Source: Bacteroides sp. (lineage in GTDB: Bacteria > Bacteroidota > Bacteroidia > Bacteroidales > Muribaculaceae). From it: a DNA stretch of 56,230 nt. Positions 6,901 through 14,206 of the stretch are shown here, in pieces. Both the position numbers and the translations under genes were made by a program. The first letter of the stretch is position 1; each line of letters opens with the position of its first letter. Where the stretch lies: assembly GCA_014802435.1 (NCBI GenBank), contig JAAVCG010000001.1, positions 1-56,230 on the forward strand, given 5' to 3'. The notes under the pieces are model-generated. The model did not search any database, was not told the origin of the DNA, and saw nothing but the letters and a program-made list of their open reading frames with translations.

Positions 6901-8995
6901 CCTGAGCCTCTGAGGAATAAGTACCGGGGTTAGAGTGCGCCCAATTCCATTCCCATTGGAACCATCCGCCGTTAGGGGCCTGCATTCCGTTGTCAAACCA
7001 TGTTTTCCAGCGCTGATAATAAAAATCGCGCAACATGCCACCCCATTCGCGGTAACTATAATCGCGGAGTCCGCCACCCTCGGCAGCTCCTTGCGGGCCC
7101 CAAGTGGATATCAGAGTGCGGGCATTATCGAGTTCAAGCCAGTCGGCATCAGTAGCCGTAGTGCCTTCGCCCTCATCGGCCATTGCGCGCGCACGCTCGG
7201 TCCAGTGGCCGAGGGTGAGGAGCGAATTGGTTGAAAGCAGTCGGTCAAGGTCAAGAATCAATTCAAGGAAAGCATCACGCCGCTGATTGAAGAGAGCCGT
7301 ATTGCCGGCGGCATGGGCCTGGCGAATACCGTCAAGCAGGCTCTTGGCATAGTCAGTCAGCGCCTGGCGCGACACGTCGGCCAGGTCATAGCTATAATTT
7401 TCGCCCTGCAGATTGGCGTCATAGAGCTTATAAGCAGCGCGCACGGGAAGAGTGCGGTCATAGAAAATCTCGGCCGAGCCCCAGGTTGAGACCTTATTGA
7501 CAGTCAAAGCGGGCCGGGAGCAGACAATTGCTTCATGAGGGCCCTGGAGCTGGCTCTGACAGTCAAGGGCCGATGTGCGGAGAAGTTCCCAGGCCTCGGC
7601 GGCTTCAGGCGACTCGGCATGATAGCGGCGCGCGGCATATTCGGCCATCCATCGGGCGGCATCAGGCTTCTCCGAAAGCCAGGGTAGCTCAAACAGCAGG
7701 TCATACATTACCGGAGTTTGCTCAATGGCCTCCGGGGCGGCGCCGATGCCTAACACGGAAGCCGTTTCCCGCGCCTCGAAGTATCCGTCAATAATGCGGT
7801 TGAAGCGACCGAAGAGGCCCGTGCGGCCCCCAAAGTTGAAAATTGTGCAATAAACCGTTTCGTGGCCTTTATAATTGCCCCATCCGGGACGCCCGTCACT
7901 ATAAAGGTCAAGAACAAGAAGCTTCCCCTTGGGGATATTGTCAAGGCTCTTATATTGGTCGCCGCTCCATTGCCATGACTGAATGACGAAATGAGAGCCG
8001 GGCGAGGCCTTGTCCATGGCATTATAGAGATTCTTATAGGCCTTGTCAACGTTTGAGGGTGTTGCGCCGCCTTCATGGAAGGGGTCAATGGAGTAATACT
8101 TGCTTTCGCCCATAACTTCCTTTAGCCGAGTATAATACTTGGCGGCAACGTCAGGAAATTTTGAAGTGGTGGCGTCAAGGATATAGGGGCGGGTGAAACC
8201 ACACCATCCCCCCTGGCTCGTCGCGGCAATGCCGGTTTTTTTCTGGAAATTGTCAGGCACCATTCCGGCAAATCCGGGCAAAACCGGCTCTATGCCCAAT
8301 TCACGCATGCGGGCCGACATTTTGCGTCCCATTTCAGCCTGGCGGGCATACCACCAGTCAGGGTTCGGCCCACCCCACCCTTGCAGATTGTTCATGCCAA
8401 ACCAGGCCATGAATCCTGGGCCGCCGATAAAGTCATTAGCCTCCTTGGCCGTATAGCCGTAATCCTCCGTCAGGAGTTTGCGCCAAACCTCTTCCAGACC
8501 GATAATCTGTAAAGGCATATTGATTCCATGGAGGGCCATCCAGTCAATTTCCTGCTGCCATCGCTCCCAGGTCCAGGTGCTCATGGAATAAGAAAAAGTG
8601 CAGTAATTGAGATAGTAGCGATAATCAGCCGCCGAGGTGTGTGTTTCCTGTTGCGGCAGGGGGAATTCAATGACTGAAAGGTCAGTAGTCAGATTATTCC
8701 AGGAGAGATTGACTCCGGCAGTATGGTTCAGATACCATCCCAGGCCGGAGGTCAATGCCGAGAGGGTTGAGCCCTTGACGCACGGTTTACCGTCAGCCGA
8801 AGTCAGGACAAAAGTCTCCTTGCCATTGACGGCCAGGGATTCATCCACTATGGTAACGAAGCGGTCAGCAGTGCCTGCACCGCCAATGCGGTTTAGCAAA
8901 TCACTGACTGCCGGCGGATTCGTTTCAATTGCCAAGAGGGTCACGCTGACCGACATCAGCGCACCAAGTGATATATAACGGAGAAAATTTTTCAT
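3902..8995 (-). CDS. GH89 alpha-N-acetylglucosaminidase, secreted multidomain
   Basis: A 1,697-residue secreted enzyme predicted to release alpha-linked GlcNAc from host glycans such as mucin or heparan-type chains. It has a signal peptide (MKNFLRYISLGALMSVSVTL, then AIETN). The NAGLU N-terminal, barrel and C-terminal domains span roughly residues 28-750. The region matches GH89 throughout (DYRYYLNYCTFSYSMSTW, WMALHGINMPL, GGWCGFTRPYILD). The two catalytic Glu are E308 in DPFHEGG and E422 in APEAIEQTP. About 900 further residues hold beta-sandwich-like and FIVAR/lectin-like segments I cannot assign. The tail LLDILGRPVKNPSRGLYL...GKRLIR resembles a Bacteroidetes type IX sorting domain. The first ATG in frame after the TTG at 9001 is at 8995. 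The usual GH89 length is 700-900 residues. Confidence 0.93.
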   Translation of the reverse strand: MKNFLRYISLGALMSVSVTLLAIETNPPAVSDLLNRIGGAGTADRFVTIVDESLAVNGKETFVLTSADGKPCVKGSTLSALTSGLGWYLNHTAGVNLSWNNLTTDLSVIEFPLPQQETHTSAADYRYYLNYCTFSYSMSTWTWERWQQEIDWMALHGINMPLQIIGLEEVWRKLLTEDYGYTAKEANDFIGGPGFMAWFGMNNLQGWGGPNPDWWYARQAEMGRKMSARMRELGIEPVLPGFAGMVPDNFQKKTGIAATSQGGWCGFTRPYILDATTSKFPDVAAKYYTRLKEVMGESKYYSIDPFHEGGATPSNVDKAYKNLYNAMDKASPGSHFVIQSWQWSGDQYKSLDNIPKGKLLVLDLYSDGRPGWGNYKGHETVYCTIFNFGGRTGLFGRFNRIIDGYFEARETASVLGIGAAPEAIEQTPVMYDLLFELPWLSEKPDAARWMAEYAARRYHAESPEAAEAWELLRTSALDCQSQLQGPHEAIVCSRPALTVNKVSTWGSAEIFYDRTLPVRAAYKLYDANLQGENYSYDLADVSRQALTDYAKSLLDGIRQAHAAGNTALFNQRRDAFLELILDLDRLLSTNSLLTLGHWTERARAMADEGEGTTATDADWLELDNARTLISTWGPQGAAEGGGLRDYSYREWGGMLRDFYYQRWKTWFDNGMQAPNGGWFQWEWNWAHSNPGTYSSEAQGDTRTVVGELMPKYLSRFTPRQLGAGETLQPYFIDRLLSTDATGKFFDCASPGALYSPDIEGAEVAEIAVDFSRNGRYEANETQSGSAFMMPDNAPVGERMCQITLTDGTVFTFTLKSIVKITEPRTVSVATADAKQGSVSIDGADALSVTGTDPVICRATSFDEYDFNHWTDAAGNYAGNDNPMTYYGRENASFTAHFAVNKWGVPPTDGYADKSTVMAKKQYISLMSFTQNGETKEIYSTSSAPERQFVQIPTRIKAAPGGEFTLEWADAGGLSDLMPSAFVDLNGDGTFELNPATELLSVGNGSLHVLLPYSTAPGTTHLRLRFDSPSNVTDRDEEAGCMRPDGLTDRFVYELLLEVVDSPDYACKVTYAPNDDAYGSMRSENETMVYNSGEEVVITAFPAAGCIVKRWVDNHGRELPAQWIADNGLSVNFKAFDNAHITAEFEPLPIQVSGWSFGWEGMAGGKARLNRIIERGDSHLDLSMTTPAVGSIVPGLFADCGNLTEVTLPEGELTADGAQIFSAKITGDGTRNKITNLSTAIAGTDSWVMIIEGTATSGAAFDDYGSGLYGNGTDCLAENFSGGWSQIFLKKDGTVSVKWDSADAVTFSGVKVSGKFTIRGEYDASAKQLRMTVTSNGNSQTQTLTNSSEMKEISRFATTLPRGIDMTLTFRKPDAAVVPGTLFAGVPSIMDFHCIEGSKVYSEKGGVIYKPKSTRVWAYPEGRLSRPFTLKKSTAYVVADPADDADLTVTSVSSPENPYAALWTLENGHMVHANSGLHLSADGSAVDASGAEFGYELVYGSGMPSLKLTAGKKTLTFKFEPLTEILVKSFPAAMTLPVNIEVPSGVKVGYLTGIDPEKGAVYGEFLAGDVIAASMPFVVISAESAEAKLPVVGGEAGGVNFETIASGVLARRANQQPAFVSFGDRFVKSAEWPANSIVVPVSVVPASLGDSFAFDLTADGLTEISISGNAPLLDILGRPVKNPSRGLYLTPSGKRLIR

Positions 8996-9081
8996 GGTCA
9001 AGACGTTGATTAATGATTAGTTATGCCAATCCCTCCAAAGGGCCCGGCGAATAATTAAAAGTGTGTTAATTATCGGTTGGG

Positions 9082-9113
9082 CAAATTTACGAATTAAAAT
9101 CCAAACCTGCAAA
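9082..9113 (-). promoter_or_regulatory. Promoter of the GH89 gene
   Basis: On the minus strand, TTTG (9110-9113) lies 20 nt upstream of TAAATTTG (9082-9089), the full Bacteroidetes arrangement. The ATG at 8995 is 86 nt downstream, leaving a leader of about 80 nt with no obvious riboswitch-like structure. Confidence 0.75.
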
Positions 9114-9132
9114 TTTATAACTTCCGGATATT

Positions 9133-9170
9133 AAAAAAAACGAGGCGGGGGAATTGCTTCCCTCGCCTCG
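9133..9170 (-). terminator. Strong terminator after the NTF2-like gene
   Basis: A 13-bp stem (9141-9153 with 9158-9170, one G-U wobble), loop TTGC, followed on the minus strand by eight T (9140-9133). It ends the gene at 9203-9586 and insulates the GH89 promoter. Confidence 0.85.
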
Positions 9171-9202
9171 TCGGTTTTCTCTCCGGAAATCCGTAGAATC
9201 TT

Positions 9203-9586
9203 TTATTTGCTGATGGTGTCAGAGTTTTGATTATAGGCCTTGGCAACACATTTCCATTCGCCGTCAAGCTTCAGCAACAGCAGGAAATCAGTGAAATCAA
9301 TGCTGCCACCCCAGCCTTCTTCCAAAACGCGCACAACTGCCACAGTCTCCTCTACAGCCAGGACATCAATGCGAGCTTTGAAGTCTGCACCGGCACCGAC
9401 AGTGTCCACATTATGATAGAACTGCTCGATTGAGCCGCGTTCCACTGCCCCGTTAAGAATGCCAAACAGCACGGCATCCTCCGTGAAAAGGGTCTTGGCA
9501 TACGAGCTATTGCCCTCGGCAACGCTCTTCACGAACTTTTCAGCAGCGCTGGCCACTGCGTCGTATTCCTTGATTTCGTCTCTCAT
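9203..9586 (-). CDS. NTF2-like / SnoaL-type protein (lumazine-binding-like family)
   Basis: A 127-residue cytoplasmic protein with the NTF2-fold pattern. A long N-terminal helix (DAVASAAEKFVKSVAEGNSS) is followed by YAKTLFTEDAVLFGILNGAVERGS, a helix (IEQFYHNVD) and a run of beta strands (FKARIDVLAVEETVAVVRVLEE, FTDFLLLLKLDGEWKCVAKAYN). This pattern fits the putative lumazine-binding or polyketide-cyclase-like families of uncharacterised small-molecule binders. It diverges from the HxlR regulator at 9739 across a shared operator region, the typical layout for an HxlR target responding to reactive electrophiles or redox stress. The true ligand or activity is unknown. Confidence 0.8.
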   Translation of the reverse strand: MRDEIKEYDAVASAAEKFVKSVAEGNSSYAKTLFTEDAVLFGILNGAVERGSIEQFYHNVDTVGAGADFKARIDVLAVEETVAVVRVLEEGWGGSIDFTDFLLLLKLDGEWKCVAKAYNQNSDTISK

Positions 9587-9617
9587 ATCTGATTATAATT
9601 TATGGGTTTAACGGGTG

Positions 9618-9648
9618 CAAAATTAATATGATATTTATTAAAAATCAA
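9618..9648 (-). promoter_or_regulatory. Promoter of the NTF2-like gene
   Basis: On the minus strand, TTG (9646-9648) lies 20 nt before TAATTTTG (9618-9625). Leader of about 25 nt. The -33 element lies next to the first operator copy at 9650. Confidence 0.6.
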
Positions 9649-9649
9649 G

Positions 9650-9684
9650 TACCGAAAAATTTTTCATATACCGAAAAATTTTTC
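9650..9684. promoter_or_regulatory. Duplicated operator between NTF2-like gene and HxlR gene
   Basis: Two identical 16-bp copies of TACCGAAAAATTTTTC, at 9650-9665 and 9669-9684, start 19 bp apart. Each has the perfect palindromic core GAAAAATTTTTC. They fill the space between the two divergent promoters and abut the -33 elements on both sides, so a bound repressor would be expected to block both genes. The likely binder is the HxlR protein at 9739 (inference). Confidence 0.75.
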
Positions 9685-9689
9685 CACTA

Positions 9690-9720
9690 TTGGAAATTAA
9701 GCCGTTATTACGTAACTTTG
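9690..9720 (+). promoter_or_regulatory. Promoter of the HxlR gene
   Basis: TTG (9690-9692), 20 nt spacing, TAACTTTG (9713-9720). The ATG at 9739 follows after 18 nt. Operator copy 2 ends 5 nt upstream of the -33 element. Confidence 0.7.
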
Positions 9721-9738
9721 TCGTAAAATTCACAACAT

Positions 9739-10098
9739 ATGGCCTACGAAAAGAAAATACCCGTTGATCTTGATTGCCCTCTGCGGCTGACAATGAGTCT
9801 CATTGAATCAAAATGGAAATCATGTATCCTTGATGAACTGAGGAGCGGCAAGCCTATGCGACCGAGCGAAATCCATAAATGTCTGCCGGAAGCCGCGCCC
9901 CGAGTGCTTGACATTCAACTCAAGGAGATGGTTGAGGATGGTTTGATTGAAAAGACCATCTATGCGGAACTGCCTCCGCGCTCCGAGTATTGCATTTCTC
10001 AACTCGGACTCTCGCTGATACCCATCATTGACCTGATGCTCCAATGGGGTACGGAGCATTATGATATTTTCGAGAAAAAATACGGGAAAGCGGACTAA
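9739..10098 (+). CDS. HxlR-family winged-helix regulator
   Basis: A 119-residue protein with the HxlR signature: an N-terminal CPLRLTMSLIESKWKSCILDELRSG, the winged helix RPSEIHKCLPEAAPRVLDIQLKEMVEDGLIEK, the wing TIYAELPPRSEYCISQLG and a dimer helix (SLIPIIDLMLQWGTEHYDIF). HxlR proteins sense reactive carbonyls, quinones or oxidants, often through a Cys near the N-terminus; Cys14 in LDCPLR is in the conserved place. It is divergent from the NTF2-like gene with a double palindromic operator between, suggesting autoregulation and control of that gene. Its stop overlaps the convergent EamA gene. Confidence 0.93.
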   Translation: MAYEKKIPVDLDCPLRLTMSLIESKWKSCILDELRSGKPMRPSEIHKCLPEAAPRVLDIQLKEMVEDGLIEKTIYAELPPRSEYCISQLGLSLIPIIDLMLQWGTEHYDIFEKKYGKAD

Positions 10099-11015
10099 GG
10101 CCGACGGCGGGGAAACATTTTGCGCACTCGGAGAATGAGTTTGTCGACCGGCTTATCGGCAATGACCATCCCCGTAGCAATCACAATCAGCAGGCCGCCG
10201 ATGACGTCACGCAACGTCAGCGACTGGCCTAACACGACGACACTCAAAACGATGGCCGACACCGGCTCGAGAGCGCCGAAAATAGCCGTCGGAGTCGAGC
10301 CGATTAACTGAATAGCCCGAGTGGTGCAGCCCAGAGAGAGTACCGTAGGGATAATTGCCAGGGCGGCTAATCCCATCCATCCGGCGCCATTGGCGGGCAT
10401 CGTGAAGCTGAAACCGGCCGGAATCAGTGCAATATAGAGCAGACTGCCCCAGAGAAGCACATAGAAGAGCAGCTTTGTAGTCGGAACGGCCCGAACTATT
10501 TTTGAGACATTGGTGAACACTATATATAGGGCGTAAGTCAGCGCGGAAATCATCACCAGTAAGACTCCCGTCAAACTGATGGATTCCCCGCCTTGGGGCT
10601 TCATCAGAAGCACCAGTCCTCCGGCCATAACAGCCAAACAGAGCGCCAACGACGGCTTAAACCGCTCATGGAAGAAGAAAATCATCATGACGGCAACCAT
10701 TATGGGATAAACAAAAAGCAGAGTGGACGCAATGCCGGAGTTCATATACTTATAACTCTCAAACAGGGCAAGCGATGAAAGAGACATCAGTATGCCCAGA
10801 AGGGCCAGAGGGGCCGCCTCATCGCGCGTCAGGCGGAATGAAACCCCGCGAACCGCCATAATGAGAGCCATGATTGGCAGGCCAAGAAGGTAACGAAACA
10901 AGAGCACGGAATTAGGATTCATTCCCTGCTCATAAAGGGGGATGGCAAACGCGGGATTTGTCCCATAAGCGGCAGCCGCTACCGCTGCCAATATATAGCC
11001 TCTGAATTTCTTCAA
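10095..11015 (-). CDS. EamA/DMT-superfamily transporter
   Basis: A 306-residue inner membrane protein of about ten membrane segments made of two EamA repeats (residues 5-135 and 150-285). Typical landmarks are NPAFAIPLYEQGMNPNSVLLFRYLLGLP early, the ALFESYKYMNSGIASTLLF pattern, and GALEPVSAIVLSVVVLGQSLT near the C-terminus. Family members export amino acids or other metabolites; the substrate here is unknown. Translation seems to start at TTG (11015-11013): AAGGAG lies 7 nt upstream and no in-frame ATG is near. A 6-codon upstream frame (11032-11012, MSKELF) ends with a TGA that overlaps this TTG, so the start may be translationally coupled. Confidence 0.88.
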   Translation of the reverse strand: MKKFRGYILAAVAAAAYGTNPAFAIPLYEQGMNPNSVLLFRYLLGLPIMALIMAVRGVSFRLTRDEAAPLALLGILMSLSSLALFESYKYMNSGIASTLLFVYPIMVAVMMIFFFHERFKPSLALCLAVMAGGLVLLMKPQGGESISLTGVLLVMISALTYALYIVFTNVSKIVRAVPTTKLLFYVLLWGSLLYIALIPAGFSFTMPANGAGWMGLAALAIIPTVLSLGCTTRAIQLIGSTPTAIFGALEPVSAIVLSVVVLGQSLTLRDVIGGLLIVIATGMVIADKPVDKLILRVRKMFPRRRP

Positions 11016-11059
11016 AATAACTCCTTGCTCATCAAAAATTAATACGATAATTTATGATG

Positions 11060-11090
11060 CAAAGTTAGGGATTTTTTCGGTAATTTCAAA
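11060..11090 (-). promoter_or_regulatory. Promoter of the EamA transporter gene
   Basis: On the minus strand, TTTG (11087-11090), 19 nt spacing, TAACTTTG (11060-11067). Back-to-back with the promoter of the GNAT gene at 11100. Confidence 0.7.
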
Positions 11091-11099
11091 TTGCAGCTA

Positions 11100-11130
11100 T
11101 TGTGTGCAATCAGATTTTTCAGTAAATTTG
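11100..11130 (+). promoter_or_regulatory. Promoter of the double-GNAT gene
   Basis: TTG (11100-11102), 20 nt spacing, TAAATTTG (11123-11130). Only 8 nt separate it from the ATG at 11139, so the leader is a few nucleotides at most. This also rules out the in-frame codons upstream of 11139 as starts. Confidence 0.7.
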
Positions 11131-11138
11131 CACTACAT

Positions 11139-11996
11139 ATGGAGATACGCAGTTTAGAGAATATTGATTTCGAGACATTGTTTGACGGCTTTTCAAAAGC
11201 CTTTTCAGACTATGAGGTTCACTTTGACAAAAGCGAAGTGCGCTCTATGTTGACCCGCCGGGGATATGACCCGAAGCTCTCGTTTGCCGCATTTGAGGGC
11301 ACCGACATTGTGGCGTTCACTCTGAACGGAACGGGGCTGTTTGATGGCGTTCCGACAGCCTATGATACCGGAACGGGAACAATTAAGGAATATCGGGGCC
11401 AAGGATTGGCCGGAAAAATTTTCAATTACTCGCTTCCTTATTTAAGGCAAGCGGGCATCCGGCAATATCTATTGGAGGTGCTGCAAAATAATCATCGGGC
11501 AATCAGCATTTACCGGCAGATGGGGTTCAGCCCGACGAGGGAGTTTGACTGCTTCAAGCAATCAATTTCCGAGATTGCTGACCCTCAGCGGCTTAATCAT
11601 TGCGCCAATCTCAGAATCGAGCCCGTTGAAGTGGATACCGTCCGCGCATGTCAGCCGTTTTGTGACTTTAATCCTTCATGGCAAAACGGCATAGAGTCGA
11701 TTGAACGGGGCATTGAGGGGCTGACTTGCTTAGGAGCCTTCATTGATGATAACCCGGTGGGTTACAGTGTTTTTGACCGCGCGACAGGCGATCTTACTCA
11801 AATAGCCGTCAAACGCAAATTCAGGCGCCAAGGAATTGCCTCACGGCTGCTCAATGAGGTTCTGAAACGGATGGCGACCGACTTTGTCAAGATAATCAAT
11901 GTGGAGGCCGATAATCAGTCTTTACCGGCATTTCTTCAAAGCCGGAACATCAGCCTGATGAACAAACAGTTTGAAATGACAATGGATTTAACCTGA
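11139..11996 (+). CDS. Tandem-domain GNAT N-acetyltransferase
   Basis: A 285-residue cytoplasmic protein with two GNAT domains. The first (about 1-135) has the acetyl-CoA loop TIKEYRGQGLAGKIF and the NNHRAISIYRQMGF helix. The second (about 150-285) has QIAVKRKFRRQGIASRLLNEV and an NVEADNQSLPAFLQ equivalent. The substrate cannot be deduced. The start is the ATG at 11139; the frame is open further upstream but is excluded by the promoter at 11123-11130. A second GNAT gene follows after 2 nt, so the two are almost certainly cotranscribed. Confidence 0.88.
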   Translation: MEIRSLENIDFETLFDGFSKAFSDYEVHFDKSEVRSMLTRRGYDPKLSFAAFEGTDIVAFTLNGTGLFDGVPTAYDTGTGTIKEYRGQGLAGKIFNYSLPYLRQAGIRQYLLEVLQNNHRAISIYRQMGFSPTREFDCFKQSISEIADPQRLNHCANLRIEPVEVDTVRACQPFCDFNPSWQNGIESIERGIEGLTCLGAFIDDNPVGYSVFDRATGDLTQIAVKRKFRRQGIASRLLNEVLKRMATDFVKIINVEADNQSLPAFLQSRNISLMNKQFEMTMDLT

Positions 11997-11998
11997 CC

Positions 11999-12538
11999 AT
12001 GGAAAGAATAATTGAAACCGAACGACTGATACTTAGACCCTGGAGAGAAGACGACGCCGAATCGCTCTTCAAGTATGCCCAATCTCCTGACGTCGGCCCC
12101 GCCGGCGGATGGGCGCCGCACACTTCAGTCGAGGAAAGCCAGGAAATCATCCGGACGGTATTTTCCGGACCGGAGATTTATGCAGTGGTGCTCAAAGAGA
12201 CCGAAGAGCCCATTGGGAGTTGCGGCATAATGTTTTCCGATAATATGGATGATACCGAAGGCGAAATAGGATACTGGATTGGTAAGCCCTACTGGGGCCA
12301 AGGATTGATTCCGGAGGCGGTCAAGGCGCTGCTCTCAAGAGGCTTTCAGGAGCTGAATCTCAGCGCTGTTTGGTGTGGGTTCTACTCCGGCAACCTGAAA
12401 TCGAAACGTGTCAGTGAGAAATGCGGATTCAAATACCATCATACTAACACCGATGTCGTCTCGCCCCTTGGCGACCATCGAACCGAGCATCTTCACATAA
12501 TGACGAAAGAGGATTTCATTAAACTCCGGGGGTCTTGA
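11999..12538 (+). CDS. RimJ/RimL-type GNAT acetyltransferase
   Basis: A 179-residue protein with the RimJ/RimL/SpeG-like start MERIIETERLILRPWREDDAESLF. The acetyl-CoA motif is GYWIGKPYWGQGLIPEAVKALLSRGF, and the C-terminal LNLSAVWCGFYSGNLKSKRVSEKCGFKYHH is the typical last helix/strand. Such enzymes acetylate protein N-termini or small amines. It follows the double-GNAT gene by 2 nt in the same operon. There is no signal peptide. The specific substrate is unknown. Confidence 0.9.
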   Translation: MERIIETERLILRPWREDDAESLFKYAQSPDVGPAGGWAPHTSVEESQEIIRTVFSGPEIYAVVLKETEEPIGSCGIMFSDNMDDTEGEIGYWIGKPYWGQGLIPEAVKALLSRGFQELNLSAVWCGFYSGNLKSKRVSEKCGFKYHHTNTDVVSPLGDHRTEHLHIMTKEDFIKLRGS

Positions 12539-12601
12539 ACTTTTTGGTGAGGCCGGGCGTATAGATTTAAACGTATTGTTAAATTCTTAAGCTCAGAAAT
12601 C

Positions 12602-13507
12602 ATGACGGCAGAACATAGTCATCACCACCATCACCACCACCCCGTCGAGACCATCAATAAAATCATGGTATGGTCCATCATAATCAATCTTCTCTACGTC
12701 GTAATCGAGGCGGGAGTCGGTATTTACGGCGACTCGCTCGGGCTGGTTTCTGATGCCGGGCATAATCTGGGCGATGTGTTTTCGCTGGTGCTGACTCTCA
12801 TAGGGTTTAAGCTCGCTCATGCAGCCGCCAACCATAAGTTTACCTACGGGTATCAGAAATCCACCATTCTGATTGCGCTGCTGAATGCAGTGATTCTGCT
12901 CGTCGCCGTCGGGATAATCATAGTGGAAAGTATCCGCAAAATCAAGCATCCGGAACCCATTGACGGAGCATTGGTCAGCTGGACCGCCGGAATCGGCATA
13001 ATCGTCAACGGGCTGACGGCCTGGATGCTCATTAAGGACCAAAAACATGACCTCAACATTCGCGGCGCATTCCTCCATATGGCGGCAGACACTCTCGTCT
13101 CCTTCGGAGTAGTCATTGCCGGCATCATAATCTCGCTGACCGGATTCGTTATGATTGACCCGATAATCTCGCTGGTGATTGCCGCCGTAATCCTCGTTTC
13201 GACATGGCATATGCTCCGAGAGAGCCTCAGCCTCTCAATTGACGGAGTCCCGGAAGAGATTGATGTTGACCGGCTTAAAAACGACATAGAGTCCCTGCCC
13301 CATGTCAAATCAATCCATCATATCCATGTCTGGGCCTTGAGCACCACTCTCAACGCGATGACGGCCCACGTAGTGATTGACAGCAGAGAGAATGAAGACT
13401 CCGCCCTCGCCGCTATCAAACAGTTAGCCCACGAGGCCGGCATAAATCATCCGACAATACAATTTGAGACAACCCCCTGCGAGGGCTGCTCTACCTACGC
13501 CCTCTGA
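12602..13507 (+). CDS. Cation diffusion facilitator (Zn2+/metal exporter)
   Basis: A 301-residue CDF/ZitB-CzcD-type inner membrane antiporter that exports Zn2+ or similar divalent metals. A run of seven His (residues 7-13) forms a metal-binding N-terminus. Six membrane segments follow, with metal-site motifs SDAGHNLGD in TM2 and HMAADTLVS in TM5 (the two HxxxD pairs). The cytoplasmic C-terminal domain includes SLPHVKSIHHIHVWALS and TAHVVID, the ferredoxin-like dimer domain. It ends CEGCSTYAL, adding a possible Cys metal ligand pair. The upstream 63 nt shows no clear -7 box. It converges with the DUF2461 gene 2 nt away. Confidence 0.94.
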   Translation: MTAEHSHHHHHHHPVETINKIMVWSIIINLLYVVIEAGVGIYGDSLGLVSDAGHNLGDVFSLVLTLIGFKLAHAAANHKFTYGYQKSTILIALLNAVILLVAVGIIIVESIRKIKHPEPIDGALVSWTAGIGIIVNGLTAWMLIKDQKHDLNIRGAFLHMAADTLVSFGVVIAGIIISLTGFVMIDPIISLVIAAVILVSTWHMLRESLSLSIDGVPEEIDVDRLKNDIESLPHVKSIHHIHVWALSTTLNAMTAHVVIDSRENEDSALAAIKQLAHEAGINHPTIQFETTPCEGCSTYAL

Positions 13508-13509
13508 CG

Positions 13510-14202
13510 TCAGCGGCTCGGGCGCATCAGCGGGAGCCCGGATTCAGTCAGCGCAAAGTTGATGAAATCATTCAGGCGCTTGATTTGAGCCAGGGCCGGC
13601 AGCAAGCGTTCAATGAAATCAGGACGGTTGAAAAAGGCGTCAGGCAACGGCATCATGACTCCAAATTCGCGCGGACGGAGATAGTCAATGTATTGCCAGT
13701 CACGGTCAAATCCCTTGGGGGCGGTTTTGAGCAGATTGCTCCCCACTTCCGGGAAAAACTCCTTGAACTCGGCCGATTCAACTATGGCGAGATATTCATC
13801 AATGTTATCGCGAATGTCATTGCGGATAGCCGTCAGATAAGGAGTTGGAAGTTCATAATTTCCGCCATAAAGCGCCGAGGCACCGGGTTCGAGATGAAGA
13901 TAATAGCCCGAGAGGAGTGACTTCTTGCCCAAGGGAGGACAGATAAAGATTCCGATATGAGTCTTATAGGGAGTCTTATCTTCAGAGAAACGAGTGTCAC
14001 GCATCAGGCGATAGACGCATTGATTGACCGACATTGCGGCCGCCTCCGGCTCAATTGACGCTATGGCATCAATCAGTCGCTGAGTCAGCTCGTTACGCTC
14101 CTCCATCACGGCGTTATATTCCGCCTTATGTTCGGCGAGCCATTCGCGCGAGTTATTGCGCTTGAGCTGCTTGAGGAATGTGAGGATTCTGTTTTTCATC
14201 AT
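13510..14202 (-). CDS. DUF2461-family protein (TIGR02453-like)
   Basis: About 230 residues beginning MMKNRILTFLKQLKRNNSREWLAEHKAEY, the hallmark of DUF2461 (FLxxLxxNNxREWFxxHK). Further conserved blocks are VYRLMRDTRFSEDKTPYKTHIGIFI and GYYLHLEPGASALYGGNY. The function of the family is unknown; no membrane or export signals are present. The start is the ATG at 14202, 4 nt after the stop of the upstream HAD gene, which makes it the last gene of the five-gene operon. The frame is open further upstream inside the HAD gene but has no family similarity there. Confidence 0.9.
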   Translation of the reverse strand: MMKNRILTFLKQLKRNNSREWLAEHKAEYNAVMEERNELTQRLIDAIASIEPEAAAMSVNQCVYRLMRDTRFSEDKTPYKTHIGIFICPPLGKKSLLSGYYLHLEPGASALYGGNYELPTPYLTAIRNDIRDNIDEYLAIVESAEFKEFFPEVGSNLLKTAPKGFDRDWQYIDYLRPREFGVMMPLPDAFFNRPDFIERLLPALAQIKRLNDFINFALTESGLPLMRPSR

Positions 14203-14206
14203 TAAG

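Noticed and set aside
9133-9170. Terminator for the GH89 gene
   Set aside because: It lies upstream of that gene; its T-tract orientation on the minus strand fits the end of the gene at 9203.
12593-13210. 205-codon frame antisense to the CDF gene
   Set aside because: Its composition is driven by the opposite strand (His/Asp/Asn-rich); there is no promoter or homology, and the CDF call is firm.
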